This document shows, in pieces, positions 7,854-16,461 of a stretch of 64,000 nucleotides of DNA. The notes below the pieces were generated by a model, which was not told where the DNA came from, ran no database searches, and was given only the letters and a program-made list of their open reading frames with translations. Made by a program: the position numbers and the translations under genes. Each line of letters opens with the position of its first letter. The stretch's first letter is position 1. This DNA is from Ectobacillus funiculus (GTDB taxonomy: Bacteria > Bacillota > Bacilli > Bacillales > Bacillaceae_G): assembly GCF_042429435.1 (NCBI RefSeq), contig NZ_JBHMAF010000196.1; one strand, given 5' to 3'.

Positions 7854-8376
7854 AAAGCGCTACATTCATACAATCGGTGTAATGGAAACGGCAATTGAGC
7901 TTGCCGAAATATATGGGGCTGATGTGAAAAAGGCGGAATTGGCTGCCATTTTTCATGATTACGCAAAGTGCAGGCCGATTGCGGAAATGGAACAAATTAT
8001 CAAAGAACAGAATATGCCGCAAGATTTATTGGAGCATAATAAGGAATTATGGCATGCTCCTGTTGGTGCCTATCTGGTGGAAAAAGAAGTCGGCATAACT
8101 GACTATGAAATTTTACAGGCTATTACGTATCATACAAGCGGACACGAGAATATGACGCTGCTAGATACTATTATTTACGTGGCTGATTATATCGAGCCAG
8201 GCCGGAAATTTTCCGGGGTTGAGGACGTGAGAGTGTTGGCTCGCACAAATTTGCGGGCGGCACTCCTGCAGGCGGTAAAGAATACGATTGGGTTTCTAAT
8301 GAAGAAAGACCAAACGATTTATCCGCTCACGTTCTACACGTATAATGCATTGCTCAAGGAGGAACAAGTTGAATGA
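7807..8376 (+). CDS. yqeK: HD-domain Ap4A hydrolase YqeK
   Basis: HD-superfamily metallophosphohydrolase; family members from Bacillus and Staphylococcus split diadenosine tetraphosphate symmetrically. Metal ligands are seen in HTIGV, HDYAK, HAPVG and YHTSG-HENM, and DTIIYVADYIEPGR closes the site. The start at ATG 7807 (MERQQAL) is chosen because it aligns with the family and has GAGG upstream; in-frame ATGs at 7789 and 7798 are alternatives. It overlaps the end of nadD by 47 bases. 189 aa. Confidence 0.92.
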   Translation: MERQQALEIVRKQMHEKRYIHTIGVMETAIELAEIYGADVKKAELAAIFHDYAKCRPIAEMEQIIKEQNMPQDLLEHNKELWHAPVGAYLVEKEVGITDYEILQAITYHTSGHENMTLLDTIIYVADYIEPGRKFSGVEDVRVLARTNLRAALLQAVKNTIGFLMKKDQTIYPLTFYTYNALLKEEQVE

Positions 8377-8729
8377 ATGAACAACAACTATTGACAGTAA
8401 CAGCTAGAGCAGCTGATGATAAAAAAGCAGAGGACATTATTGTTTTAAATATGCAAGGCGTCTCGCCGGTTGCGGATTATTTCTTAATCTGCCATGGTAA
8501 CTCTGATAAGCAAGTACAAGCGATTGCTCGCGAAATGAAGGAAAAAGCGCATGAACATGGATTTCATGTAAAGCGTATTGAAGGATTTGATGAAGCAAAG
8601 TGGATTCTTGTTGATTTAGGTGATGTCATCGCACACGTGTTTCATAAGGAAGAACGAAGCTATTACAATTTAGAAAGACTTTGGGGCGATGTTCCGCGCG
8701 AGGATATAACGGAAGCGTTGAGCCAATGA
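8373..8729 (+). CDS. rsfS: Ribosomal silencing factor RsfS
   Basis: Binds uL14 on the 50S subunit and blocks subunit joining when nutrients are short. 118 aa, with the family core (YFLICHGNSDKQVQAIA, WILVDLGDVIAHVF). The ATG overlaps the yqeK stop and the gene's own stop overlaps the yqeM start, so the operon is translationally coupled. Confidence 0.95.
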   Translation: MNEQQLLTVTARAADDKKAEDIIVLNMQGVSPVADYFLICHGNSDKQVQAIAREMKEKAHEHGFHVKRIEGFDEAKWILVDLGDVIAHVFHKEERSYYNLERLWGDVPREDITEALSQ

Positions 8730-9478
8730 GCTATGGACAATTTGCTCTGCTGTACGACGAACTGATGAGCGATATGCCTTATGACAAGTGGGTTGCATTT
8801 GTCGACGCGAGGCGGAGAGAAGCAGGAGTATCCGGCACTTCCTTGTTAGATCTTGCTTGCGGCACGGGCAATATTGCATTGCCGCTTGCCAAGGCTGGCT
8901 ATCAAGTAACAGGTGTGGATTTATCGGATGATATGCTCACAATCGCACAGCAAAAGCTGGCTGCAGCAGAAGTAAATCTTTCGCTCTATCAGCAGGATAT
9001 GAGAGAGCTGGAGCTTCCGCAGACGTTTGACATTGTGACGATCTTTTGTGACTCCTTAAATTATATAACAGAAGAAGAGGACGTGAAAGAAACGTTCTCT
9101 CGCGTATACCATCATGTAAAGGGAAATGGTTTGTTTTTATTTGATGTTCATTCTCTCTATAAAATGCACCATATTTTTCTAAATGAAACGTATACCATTA
9201 ATGAAGAGGATGTCGCACTTATTTGGCATTGTTTTGAGGGTGAAAAACCAAACAGTGTGGAGCATGAGCTTACCTTTTTCGTAAAGGATGATGGGGATAT
9301 CTATCGGCGTTTTGAGGAGTTTCATATGCAGCGTACATACGAGCTAGAGCAGCTGCAGCATTGGCTGGAGGAAGCTGGATTTCAGCTGATAGGCATCACG
9401 GGAGACTTTGAAGTTAAAGGATCGGTTACTGATACAACTGAGCGCGTCTTCTTTACAGCACAAAAAAAACGTGCGTAG
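8726..9478 (+). CDS. yqeM: SAM-dependent methyltransferase YqeM
   Basis: Class I methyltransferase of unknown substrate, last gene of the yqeG operon. Motif I is LLDLACGTGN near residue 40 (SAM-binding), followed by VDLSDDML and a D-x-V-T-I motif IV. 250 aa from the ATG that overlaps the rsfS stop; the longer frame from 8681 would overlap rsfS and is rejected. The family is often next to rsfS, suggesting a ribosome or tRNA link, but this is inference. Confidence 0.88.
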   Translation: MSYGQFALLYDELMSDMPYDKWVAFVDARRREAGVSGTSLLDLACGTGNIALPLAKAGYQVTGVDLSDDMLTIAQQKLAAAEVNLSLYQQDMRELELPQTFDIVTIFCDSLNYITEEEDVKETFSRVYHHVKGNGLFLFDVHSLYKMHHIFLNETYTINEEDVALIWHCFEGEKPNSVEHELTFFVKDDGDIYRRFEEFHMQRTYELEQLQHWLEEAGFQLIGITGDFEVKGSVTDTTERVFFTAQKKRA

Positions 9479-9504
9479 CAATAGGCACATTTCATGGTTA
9501 GTAA

Positions 9505-9546
9505 AAAGGGTCGGTGCATCAGTAACGAGAATGCAGTCGACCCTTT
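9505..9546 (-). terminator. Bidirectional terminator between yqeM and comER
   Basis: AAAGGGTCG / CGACCCTTT with inner TGCAT / ATGCA pairs. The T-run (TTTTTAC) follows on the minus strand, so it mainly serves comER. Confidence 0.8.
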
Positions 9547-9612
9547 GAATTAAATTTTTTGTCTTTTTTAAATTTTGTAGAAGGAAATGCGACAGGTTTG
9601 TCGTACATATAA

Positions 9613-10437
9613 TTAGCAGTCCTCAAATTGCTCACTTACCATTTCTATATCCTCTTTGAACTTCGTATGGGTACGCTGAAACACATGCTCAAATACTTCT
9701 CCTAGTTCCTCCTCCAGCACTTTAATTCCCTCTCCAGTAATACCGCCCTTAACACAAACCTTCTTTTGTAATGTCGGGAGTGTGAAAATTTCCTTTTCAA
9801 GCAGCTTCCCCATCCCAATTAACATCCCGCTAGCTAATAGAGTTGCCTTCTCTTGCGTAATGTTTGTTTCCTGTACTGCCGCATCAACAAACCTCTGTAA
9901 TAAATAGCTAAAAAAGGCTGGGCCGCAGCTGACAATGTCTGAGGCTACGCGTGTAATATCCTCGTCAATGATTGTGGGAGCAGAGATACCTGAGAACAGG
10001 GTGATGATGGTATCCTTCCATTTCTTTGAGCATCGTTCCCCAAACGTACAAAGTGAAACGCCGGATAATGCCCGGTTTGTAATGCTTGGAATGACGCGAG
10101 CCACGTGACAGTCGACAAGGGATTCTAATTGCTCTGTACTAATGGGACTTGTAATGGAGACAAGACATTTATCCTTTGTAAAGGAAGAAGCAGCCTCCTT
10201 TAAAATGGGATATATTTCAAGAGGTCTTGCACAAATGAAAATGATATCGGATTGTTCAATTACATCCTCTACCGTTTCCCCTACTCTAATGGTCGGATAT
10301 TTTTCTTTTATGAGAAATGCTTTTGCTTGTGTTCGGTTAATAATCGTAAAACACGAAGGCTTGACCATACGTGCTTCAATGAATGCGTCAATGAGAATGC
10401 GCCCCATATTTCCGGTCCCAATCATTCCTATGTTCAT
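9613..10437 (-). CDS. comER: ComER, pyrroline-5-carboxylate reductase-like protein
   Basis: A Rossmann-fold protein of the ProC family encoded opposite the comE operon. The N-terminal NAD(P)-binding motif is MIGTGNMG. 274 aa from the ATG at 10437, which has AAAGGAGGGG before it; the longer frame to 10623 would run into comEA and is rejected. Work in Bacillus links ComER to sporulation and biofilm timing rather than to DNA uptake itself. The enzyme activity is uncertain. Confidence 0.9.
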   Translation of the reverse strand: MNIGMIGTGNMGRILIDAFIEARMVKPSCFTIINRTQAKAFLIKEKYPTIRVGETVEDVIEQSDIIFICARPLEIYPILKEAASSFTKDKCLVSITSPISTEQLESLVDCHVARVIPSITNRALSGVSLCTFGERCSKKWKDTIITLFSGISAPTIIDEDITRVASDIVSCGPAFFSYLLQRFVDAAVQETNITQEKATLLASGMLIGMGKLLEKEIFTLPTLQKKVCVKGGITGEGIKVLEEELGEVFEHVFQRTHTKFKEDIEMVSEQFEDC

Positions 10438-10471
10438 TGCTCCATCCCCTCCTTTGCAATAGCTTTCTCCT

Positions 10472-10489
10472 AAACAATATGAGTTGTTT
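10472..10489. promoter_or_regulatory. Palindrome between comER and comEA
   Basis: AAACAA-N6-TTGTTT in the divergent gap, 45 bp before comEA. It is A/T-flanked like a ComK target but does not match the AAAA-N5-TTTT box exactly, so the regulator is unknown. Confidence 0.35.
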
Positions 10490-10533
10490 TCACGATTTAT
10501 GAGTTTCGAATAACGGAAAAGGAGCACGAAAAA

Positions 10534-11100
10534 ATGGAACGATATACAAAATGGGGTGTACTTGCTGCCGCTATCCTTCTGCTTTTGTTTTTGTTTTATT
10601 GGCAAACAGATCGGGGGAAACAAAAGGATCCCCTTCCCATTGTTTCAAAGCAGGAGCAACGAACAGAAGCAGCGGAGCCGGAGACATCTTTCGTTATTGC
10701 TGATATTAAAGGAGCGGTAAAAAATGCAGGCGTATATGAACTGCCAAATGGTTCGCGCGTAAAGGAGGCAATTGAGAGGGCAGGCGGCCTGCTGTCGGAT
10801 GCGGAAACAGGAAGCATCAATTTAGCACAACTAGTGCACGACCAAATGATGATTGTTGTGCCAAAAAAAGGGGAGCAGCCGCTTTTTCCTCCTTCTAGCG
10901 AGGGAGGAAAGGTGGCCATTAATATTGCGACAAAGGAGGAGCTGGAGAAAATTCCAGGAATTGGGCCAAAAAAAGCAGAAAGCATTCTGCGCTATCGTGA
11001 GGAGCACGGTTCATTTCGGAAATTTGAGGATTTGCTAGAAGTGGAGGGGATTGGTGAGAAATCGCTGGAGAAGCTGAAGGACGAGATTATCGTTCCGTGA
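10534..11100 (+). CDS. comEA: ComEA, membrane DNA receptor for transformation
   Basis: Binds incoming double-stranded DNA outside the membrane and hands it to ComEC. One N-terminal membrane anchor (about residues 8-24), an SLBB domain (about 50-110), a linker, then a helix-hairpin-helix DNA-binding domain (about 126-188: INIATKEELEKIPGIGPKKA and VEGIGEKSLEKL). 188 aa, normal for Bacillus. First gene of comEA-comEB-comEC. Confidence 0.95.
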   Translation: MERYTKWGVLAAAILLLLFLFYWQTDRGKQKDPLPIVSKQEQRTEAAEPETSFVIADIKGAVKNAGVYELPNGSRVKEAIERAGGLLSDAETGSINLAQLVHDQMMIVVPKKGEQPLFPPSSEGGKVAINIATKEELEKIPGIGPKKAESILRYREEHGSFRKFEDLLEVEGIGEKSLEKLKDEIIVP

Positions 11101-11166
11101 ATGATTGACGCCTTAAGATGCTCTCTGTACACTAAAGGAAACAAACTACTATAAGGTGTGTGCAAG

Positions 11167-11727
11167 ATGAACAGAATTTCATGGGATCAGTATTTTATGA
11201 CACAAAGCCATTTACTTTCATTACGGAGTACCTGTACCCGTCTTGCCGTTGGGGCAACGATTGTGCGTGATAAACGTATTATTGCCGGCGGCTACAATGG
11301 TTCAATTGCCGGAGGGGTACATTGCGCAGATGAAGGATGCTACGTGATTGATAACCATTGCGTCCGTACTGTGCATGCTGAGGTGAATGCACTGTTGCAG
11401 TGTGCTAAATTTGGTGCGAAAACCGAGGGAGCGGAAATGTATGTTACGCATTTCCCATGCTTACATTGCTGCAAGGCGATTATTCAAAGTGGGATTACAG
11501 CGGTATACTATGCACAGGAGTATAAAAACCATCCATATGCGGTTGAATTGTTTCAGCAAGCGGGGGTAAAGGTGCGGCATGTTCCGCTTGCATATACAGT
11601 TACAACGCTGGAGGAAAAGGATATGGCTTCACAGCTTAGGGACTTGCTATCTACTGTAGATGAACAAACAGAGCCGGAGGACTTGTGGAGGCTGCTACAG
11701 GAAGCAAAACAATTGCTAAAGAGGTGA
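11167..11727 (+). CDS. comEB: ComEB, deoxycytidylate deaminase
   Basis: Zinc enzyme that deaminates dCMP to dUMP. Zinc ligands are in the HAE motif (TVHAEVNALL) and PCLHCC. 186 aa from ATG 11167, chosen because MNRISWDQYFM aligns with the family and AAGGTG lies 8 bases upstream; a GTG at 11158 is also possible. It lies in the comE operon but is not needed for transformation in B. subtilis. comEC starts 5 bases after its stop. Confidence 0.93.
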   Translation: MNRISWDQYFMTQSHLLSLRSTCTRLAVGATIVRDKRIIAGGYNGSIAGGVHCADEGCYVIDNHCVRTVHAEVNALLQCAKFGAKTEGAEMYVTHFPCLHCCKAIIQSGITAVYYAQEYKNHPYAVELFQQAGVKVRHVPLAYTVTTLEEKDMASQLRDLLSTVDEQTEPEDLWRLLQEAKQLLKR

Positions 11728-11732
11728 ACAAG

Positions 11733-14060
11733 TTGCGCAATCAATGGGGGTATGCCGCAATTGCTGCTATGTTCGGCATTGCGGCAGCCTGCTCTCATGC
11801 TTCGGCGGTTTCTGTTACAGCTGCCGCTGCTTACGTTGTATATTGCTTTTGGAGGCTAAGAAAAGGACCTTTTATTATCTGTCTTATAAGCTTATGTGTA
11901 TGTTTTATTTATACAAATGAAATTGAGAGAAATAATCAACCTTCCCACTCCTCATCTATCGCCCCGCTATCCGCTGTTATTGTATCTTCTCCCATAATAG
12001 ATGGAGACAAGCTCTCATTTACTGCAAAAACAACGAAGCAGGAAAAGCTTCGCATGGTTTATACTATTTCATCGCCTGAAGAAAAGGAAGCATTAAAGGA
12101 TATGCGAGCCGGAATGGTTTGTATGTTTACAGGAGAACGGGATGCTCCGCAGCCTGCCCGGAATTTCGGTTCCTTTGACTATAAGGAGTATTTACATCGG
12201 CAACATATTCATTCCATCTATAACATCTCCGCTTTTTCCTCCTGTTATGAAGACCCTTCCTTTTGGCAATGGCTGTTCTCCATCCGCCAACAGGCTGTAC
12301 AATATGTGCAGGACAACTTCTCTGGGGACGCAGCCGGCTTTATTAACGCGCTTGTATACGGTGATAGGCAGGCTATATCATCAGAGATAGAGGAAAGCTA
12401 TCAACAACTCGGTCTTATTCATTTACTTGCCATTTCTGGATCCCATATTACGGTCCTGATTGCCGCATGCTATTATGTGCTGCTTCGTCTTGGTAGTACA
12501 CGAGAGACAGCAACGGTATTATTGCTTATCGTCATTCCATTGTATATGTATATGGCGGGCGCATCGCCCTCTGTTGTGCGCGCTTCCGTTACAGCTGTTG
12601 TGGTGTTGTCATGTTTATTATTTTCTGCGCGCATATCAGGTATAGATGCGCTTAGTCTTTCTGCAATTTGTATGCTTATGTTCGATCCGTATGTGTTGTT
12701 CGATATTGGCTTTCAGTTTTCTTTTTCCGCAACCTTTGTCCTGCTTCTTTCATCGACCTCTATTTTATCATCGGAAAAATCTATGCTGCATAATATGTGG
12801 AATGTTGCTGTAGCGGCTCAGCTTGCTTCTCTCCCGATTTCTCTTCACTATTTCGGACAAATTTCCCCGTATAGTATTATATTTAACCTCATCTACGTTC
12901 CGTTTTTGTCATTTATTATCCTGCCCCTCTGTCTTTGTGCGTTATTTTTGTTTATGTTCCTTCCTTTCGTTAGTCAATGGATTGAAACGGTGCTTTCCTT
13001 GCTCTTGTCTATTTCTAATAAAGTACTATTTCTTTCTGAGAAGCTGCCATACAACAAGCTCATATTTGGCCAAGCACCTGCGTGGCTGACAGTATGTTAT
13101 TGCATCGTTATTTTAGTTCTTTTCACAGCATGGGAGGACAAGCGGAGGAAAAGATACGTTCTGCCAGTTGGAGGAGGCTTGATATTGCTTTTAACAGCGC
13201 AGTATTTGTTTCCCTACTTCAATCCATATGGAAATATTACTTTCTTGGATGTGGGACAAGGCGATGCGATTTTAATCCAGCTTCCTTATGCAAAAGGGAC
13301 ATATATGATTGATACAGGAGGTGCCATTGCGTTACCGAAGCAAGCGTGGCAAAAGCGGAAAAATGAATTCTCGGTTGGAGATGATATTGTCGTTCCATAT
13401 TTACAAAGCAAGGGAATTCGTAGGATAGATAAGCTCCTTTTGACTCATGGCGATGCAGATCATGTTGGTGCTGCTTTGGAAGTGTTATCCTCTGTACGGG
13501 TGGGAGAAGTCGTGCTTGGAAGAAAAAACAGCTATTCCGATATGGAGCAGCAGATTTTGCAGGGCGCGCAGCAAAAAGGAGTGCGGATTGTATTGGCAGG
13601 AAATGGAATGAAGTGGAGGAACAGCGATGCGTATTTTGAGGTGCTATCCCCCTTTGGGGAGGAAGAGAAAGAGAATGATCAATCCGTTGTGCTGCGCGCA
13701 AGAGTCGGCGGACTTACATGGCTGTTTACGGGTGATTTAGAGGAGAGGGGAGAAGAGCAGTTAATCACATCATATAACAATCTAAGTGCCGATGTGCTAA
13801 AGGTTGGTCATCATGGAAGTAAAACCTCTACGTCAGATGTGCTGTTAGAGACCGTGCAGCCGCGTGTAGCGATTATTTCCGTCGGGCGCAAAAATCGATA
13901 CGGTCATCCGCATGAGGAGGTGCTACAAAGGCTTAGGCGGCATGGAGCGGCGATTTGGAGAACGGATGAGGACGGAGCAATCACATATATTTTTTCAAAA
14001 GGGAAGGGAACGTTTCGCACAAGGATTACATATGATGAAAGCACAGCAGGTGGGAGATAG
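11733..14060 (+). CDS. comEC: ComEC, DNA-uptake channel protein
   Basis: Polytopic membrane protein that carries single-stranded DNA into the cell. N-terminal membrane segments and an OB-like domain, the competence domain of many helices (about residues 210-480), and a C-terminal metallo-beta-lactamase-like domain (from about 505) with LLTHGDADHVGA and GHHGS. 775 aa from a TTG preceded by AAAGAGGTG, close to the usual 776. The stop codon abuts a reversed family A repeat fragment. Confidence 0.94.
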   Translation: MRNQWGYAAIAAMFGIAAACSHASAVSVTAAAAYVVYCFWRLRKGPFIICLISLCVCFIYTNEIERNNQPSHSSSIAPLSAVIVSSPIIDGDKLSFTAKTTKQEKLRMVYTISSPEEKEALKDMRAGMVCMFTGERDAPQPARNFGSFDYKEYLHRQHIHSIYNISAFSSCYEDPSFWQWLFSIRQQAVQYVQDNFSGDAAGFINALVYGDRQAISSEIEESYQQLGLIHLLAISGSHITVLIAACYYVLLRLGSTRETATVLLLIVIPLYMYMAGASPSVVRASVTAVVVLSCLLFSARISGIDALSLSAICMLMFDPYVLFDIGFQFSFSATFVLLLSSTSILSSEKSMLHNMWNVAVAAQLASLPISLHYFGQISPYSIIFNLIYVPFLSFIILPLCLCALFLFMFLPFVSQWIETVLSLLLSISNKVLFLSEKLPYNKLIFGQAPAWLTVCYCIVILVLFTAWEDKRRKRYVLPVGGGLILLLTAQYLFPYFNPYGNITFLDVGQGDAILIQLPYAKGTYMIDTGGAIALPKQAWQKRKNEFSVGDDIVVPYLQSKGIRRIDKLLLTHGDADHVGAALEVLSSVRVGEVVLGRKNSYSDMEQQILQGAQQKGVRIVLAGNGMKWRNSDAYFEVLSPFGEEEKENDQSVVLRARVGGLTWLFTGDLEERGEEQLITSYNNLSADVLKVGHHGSKTSTSDVLLETVQPRVAIISVGRKNRYGHPHEEVLQRLRRHGAAIWRTDEDGAITYIFSKGKGTFRTRITYDESTAGGR

Positions 14061-14115
14061 AGAAAACACGCCAATTGGCGAAGACAGGGGCGTAGTTGCA
14101 CTTTATTCCTAAAAC
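14061..14115 (-). repeat. Interspersed repeat family A, copy 3 (3' part, short form)
   Basis: Reverse orientation: AGAAAACACGCCAATTGGCG, then the core up to TTCCTAAAA. It lacks the CAAGGGCAGGGCTCGC segment, as do copies 12 and 20; this fits slippage between two CGCC words. It begins at the base after the comEC stop. Confidence 0.8.
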
Positions 14116-14122
14116 AAAAAAT

Positions 14123-14143
14123 AAGACTGCACGGAGCAGTCTT
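14123..14143. terminator. Bidirectional terminator of comEC and yqzM
   Basis: AAGACTGC / GCAGTCTT stem with ACGGA loop; T-runs follow on both strands. It lies directly after the yqzM stop. Confidence 0.85.
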
Positions 14144-14278
14144 TTACGAGCCGATGAATTTAATAACGGTTGCGATGATAAATACCGTTGCAAAGAATCC
14201 GAAAGAGACAACAAAACCTACCCCTGAGTCAGTAGCGTCATTCCGTTTGCTTTGAACGTTCTTTTCAAATTCATTCAT
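14144..14278 (-). CDS. yqzM: YqzM family small membrane protein
   Basis: A 44-residue protein beginning MNEFEKNVQSKRND and ending in one hydrophobic helix (FVVSFGFFATVFIIATVIKF). It is nearly identical to B. subtilis YqzM and in the same place, between comEC and holA. Strong GGGAGGGG site before the ATG. Function unknown; a single-pass membrane peptide. Confidence 0.92.
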   Translation of the reverse strand: MNEFEKNVQSKRNDATDSGVGFVVSFGFFATVFIIATVIKFIGS

Positions 14279-14472
14279 CTTGACCCCTCCCAACTTGTCA
14301 ATTTTAGTATAAAATATTGTCAGAAAAAAATCTACAATTTACCTTTTTCTTTCCATGCCTGTAAACTGTTGTCACTTATACTTATAAAGCAGGAGTAAAC
14401 AATAACAGTACATCATTACCGTTACTGCATAAGAAGCCCGGGACTTATTCGGTAGCGTTTTTATATAGATGC

Positions 14473-14500
14473 AGGAACGGGTGCTTCGCCCGTTCCTTTA
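14473..14500 (+). other. Orphan GC-rich hairpin in the yqzM-holA gap
   Basis: GGAACGGG / CCCGTTCC stem with TTTA after it, terminator-like, but no gene ends upstream on this strand. The 560-bp gap (14279-14839) also holds repeat copy 4 and the yqzM and holA promoters. A small RNA ending here is possible; no ORF of note is seen. Confidence 0.4.
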
Positions 14501-14570
14501 TCCAACTATAAGAGTATATCACTTGCTTCTAGCCTTTCTTTGCAGGACAAAAAATGTCTTCTACGATGGA

Positions 14571-14704
14571 TAAAGAAAACTTGCCGATGAGCGAACTCTG
14601 CCTTTGGACGAAGACAGAGGCGTAGTTGCCCTTATAGCTTGTTCCTAAAATCCCCTGAGACGTCGAATTCAATTCGAGCTGGAAATTTATCTTTTCTTGC
14701 AGTG
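14571..14704 (-). repeat. Interspersed repeat family A, copy 4 (full length)
   Basis: Reverse-oriented full element: from TAAAGAAAAC through GACGAAGACAGAGGCGTAG to CTTTTCTTGCAGTG. Hairpin end is degenerate (CTTGCCGATGAGCGAAC). Stem test position C-G. This copy is not next to a T-tract. Confidence 0.85.
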
Positions 14705-14839
14705 GAACAAATGCAGGCTTCAGTAAAATAGACCTTACTTGCTATGGAAGCACAGATGGAACGTATTTGCCTTTCTTATTGTAAAAGGAAAAATATATAG
14801 GTAGTATACATATATACGTAACAAGTTGAGGAGAGGCAC

Positions 14840-15850
14840 ATGAACGACTTACATAAAAATTTCAAGAAAAAGCAATTTGCACCTATATATTTGCTGTATG
14901 GTACAGAAATATATTTTATCAATGAAACGATAAATGTACTATTAGCAGAAGCGCTTGAGGAAGAGGATCGCGAACTAAATACTGTTACATATGATTTAGA
15001 CGAAGTCTATTTAGAAGATGTTATTGAAGATGCCCATACCCTTCCGTTTTTTGGAGAACGAAAGGTTATTCTTGTGAAGTCGCCTTATTTTTTAACTTCA
15101 CAAAAGGAAAAGCTAGAGCAAAATGTGAAGGTGCTTGAAAAATATATAAGTGAGCCATCACCATTTTCCATTTTGGTGTTTATTGCTCCGTTTGAAAAGC
15201 TGGATGAACGAAAAAAAATTACAAAGCTGCTGAAAAAGGAAGCAGAAGTGCTGGAAGCAAATGCGCTGCAAGGACAAGATATACGAGCTTGGATTGCGAG
15301 TCAAGGAACCGAGCAGCGTGTGCAAATAGATAGCGATGCGATAGATTTGCTGCTTGAGCTTGTTGGCAACAATATGCTGCTGTTATCACAGGAAATACAA
15401 AAACTCCTTTTATACGCTGGTGTAGACAGTGTAATTAACCGGGAAATTGTGGCGCAGCTTGTTCCAAAATCGGCGGAGCAAAGCGTTTTTTCACTTGTAG
15501 AGCGGGTAGTGCAGAGGGATATTGCCGGGGCAATGAGAATGCTGGAGGAGCTGCTTATGCAGCAAGAGGAGCCAATTAAAATATTGGCGCTTTTGGCAAA
15601 TCAATTCCGGCTCCTGTATCAAGTAAAGGAGCTGCAACAGAGGGGATATGCTCAAAACCAAGCAGCGTCCCATCTTGGTGTGCATCCGTATAGGGTAAAG
15701 CTGGCTATGGGCCAGGCACAGCGCTTTTCATTTCAAGAGCTGCGAAGTATTATAGATCACTTGGCCGATGCAGATTATGATATGAAAACAGGGAAGCTGA
15801 ATAAGCGACTTGTACTGGAAATCTTTTTAATGCGCTTGAGTCATAAATAG
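14840..15850 (+). CDS. holA: DNA polymerase III delta subunit
   Basis: Clamp-loader subunit that opens the sliding clamp. AAA+-like fold without a functional P-loop; N-terminal FAPIYLLYGTEIYFINE and the C-terminal collar domain (LRSIIDHLADADYDMKTGK) match the YqeN/HolA family. 336 aa, usual length is about 340. ATG with GTTGAGGAGAGG upstream. Monocistronic, closed by a strong terminator. Confidence 0.94.
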   Translation: MNDLHKNFKKKQFAPIYLLYGTEIYFINETINVLLAEALEEEDRELNTVTYDLDEVYLEDVIEDAHTLPFFGERKVILVKSPYFLTSQKEKLEQNVKVLEKYISEPSPFSILVFIAPFEKLDERKKITKLLKKEAEVLEANALQGQDIRAWIASQGTEQRVQIDSDAIDLLLELVGNNMLLLSQEIQKLLLYAGVDSVINREIVAQLVPKSAEQSVFSLVERVVQRDIAGAMRMLEELLMQQEEPIKILALLANQFRLLYQVKELQQRGYAQNQAASHLGVHPYRVKLAMGQAQRFSFQELRSIIDHLADADYDMKTGKLNKRLVLEIFLMRLSHK

Positions 15851-15858
15851 AGAAAAAA

Positions 15859-15890
15859 AGTTCATGCGGAGCTGCCGCATGAACTTTTTT
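15859..15890 (+). terminator. Intrinsic terminator of holA
   Basis: AGTTCATGCGG / CCGCATGAACT, loop AGCTG, six T. Repeat copy 5 starts at the last T. Confidence 0.92.
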
Positions 15891-15952
15891 ACACTGTACG
15901 AAAGTATAAATTTCCAGCTGGAAGCGAATTCGATGTAGCAGGAAACTTTTAG
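15891..15952 (+). repeat. Interspersed repeat family A, copy 5 (5' half only)
   Basis: Contains only the palindromic half, from ACACTGTACG to AGGAAACTTTTAG. Stem test position C-G. Lies between convergent holA and rpsT. Confidence 0.8.
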
Positions 15953-15967
15953 ATTTTCATAGTTAAA

Positions 15968-15996
15968 AAGAAAAAAACGACCTATATGAGGTCGTC
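15968..15996 (-). terminator. Intrinsic terminator of rpsT
   Basis: On the minus strand ACGACCT / AGGTCGT with CATAT loop and seven T. Confidence 0.9.
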
Positions 15997-16006
15997 GTTT
16001 TGTACA

Positions 16007-16273
16007 TTACGCGTTTTGTACGCTCAATCTCTTCGCTAGACGAGATTTTTTACGAGCAGCAGCGTTTTTGTGGATTAAACCTTTAGTAGCAGCTTTATCA
16101 AGCTTTTTCGCAGCAGTTGCGAAAGCAGCTTTTGCAGTTTCTAAGTCATTATTGTTAAGTGCAGCTTCAACAGTCTTAACCGCTGTGCGAACTTCAGACT
16201 TTTGAGAAGCATTTTGTGCACGACGCTCTTCACTGATCTTAGCGCGTTTGATAGCAGATTTAATGTTTGCCAT
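16007..16273 (-). CDS. rpsT: 30S ribosomal protein S20
   Basis: An 88-residue basic helical protein that binds 16S rRNA early in assembly (MANIKSAIKRAKISEERRAQN...). The start at 16273 has GGGAGGTGAAAG upstream; a longer frame to 16339 is rejected. Divergent from gpr, the same arrangement as in B. subtilis. Confidence 0.97.
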   Translation of the reverse strand: MANIKSAIKRAKISEERRAQNASQKSEVRTAVKTVEAALNNNDLETAKAAFATAAKKLDKAATKGLIHKNAAARKKSRLAKRLSVQNA

Positions 16274-16461
16274 ATCTTTCACCTCCCTGGTGCAATCGAG
16301 TAACTCGATTCTTACATAGAACAAGGAACATTCTATCAAACGTATTGGATAAATGCAATAGTGAAACGAAATGAATTTTGTACAAACAGAGACTTTTTCA
16401 AAGAATGTTTCTTGCCGTTTTTGGAAATTCTAATTTTATTCATATTAGGGGGGAATTAGCA

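Noticed and set aside
10438..10623. 62-residue N-terminal extension of comER
   Set aside because: It overlaps comEA and lacks a ribosome site; the ATG at 10437 aligns with the family.
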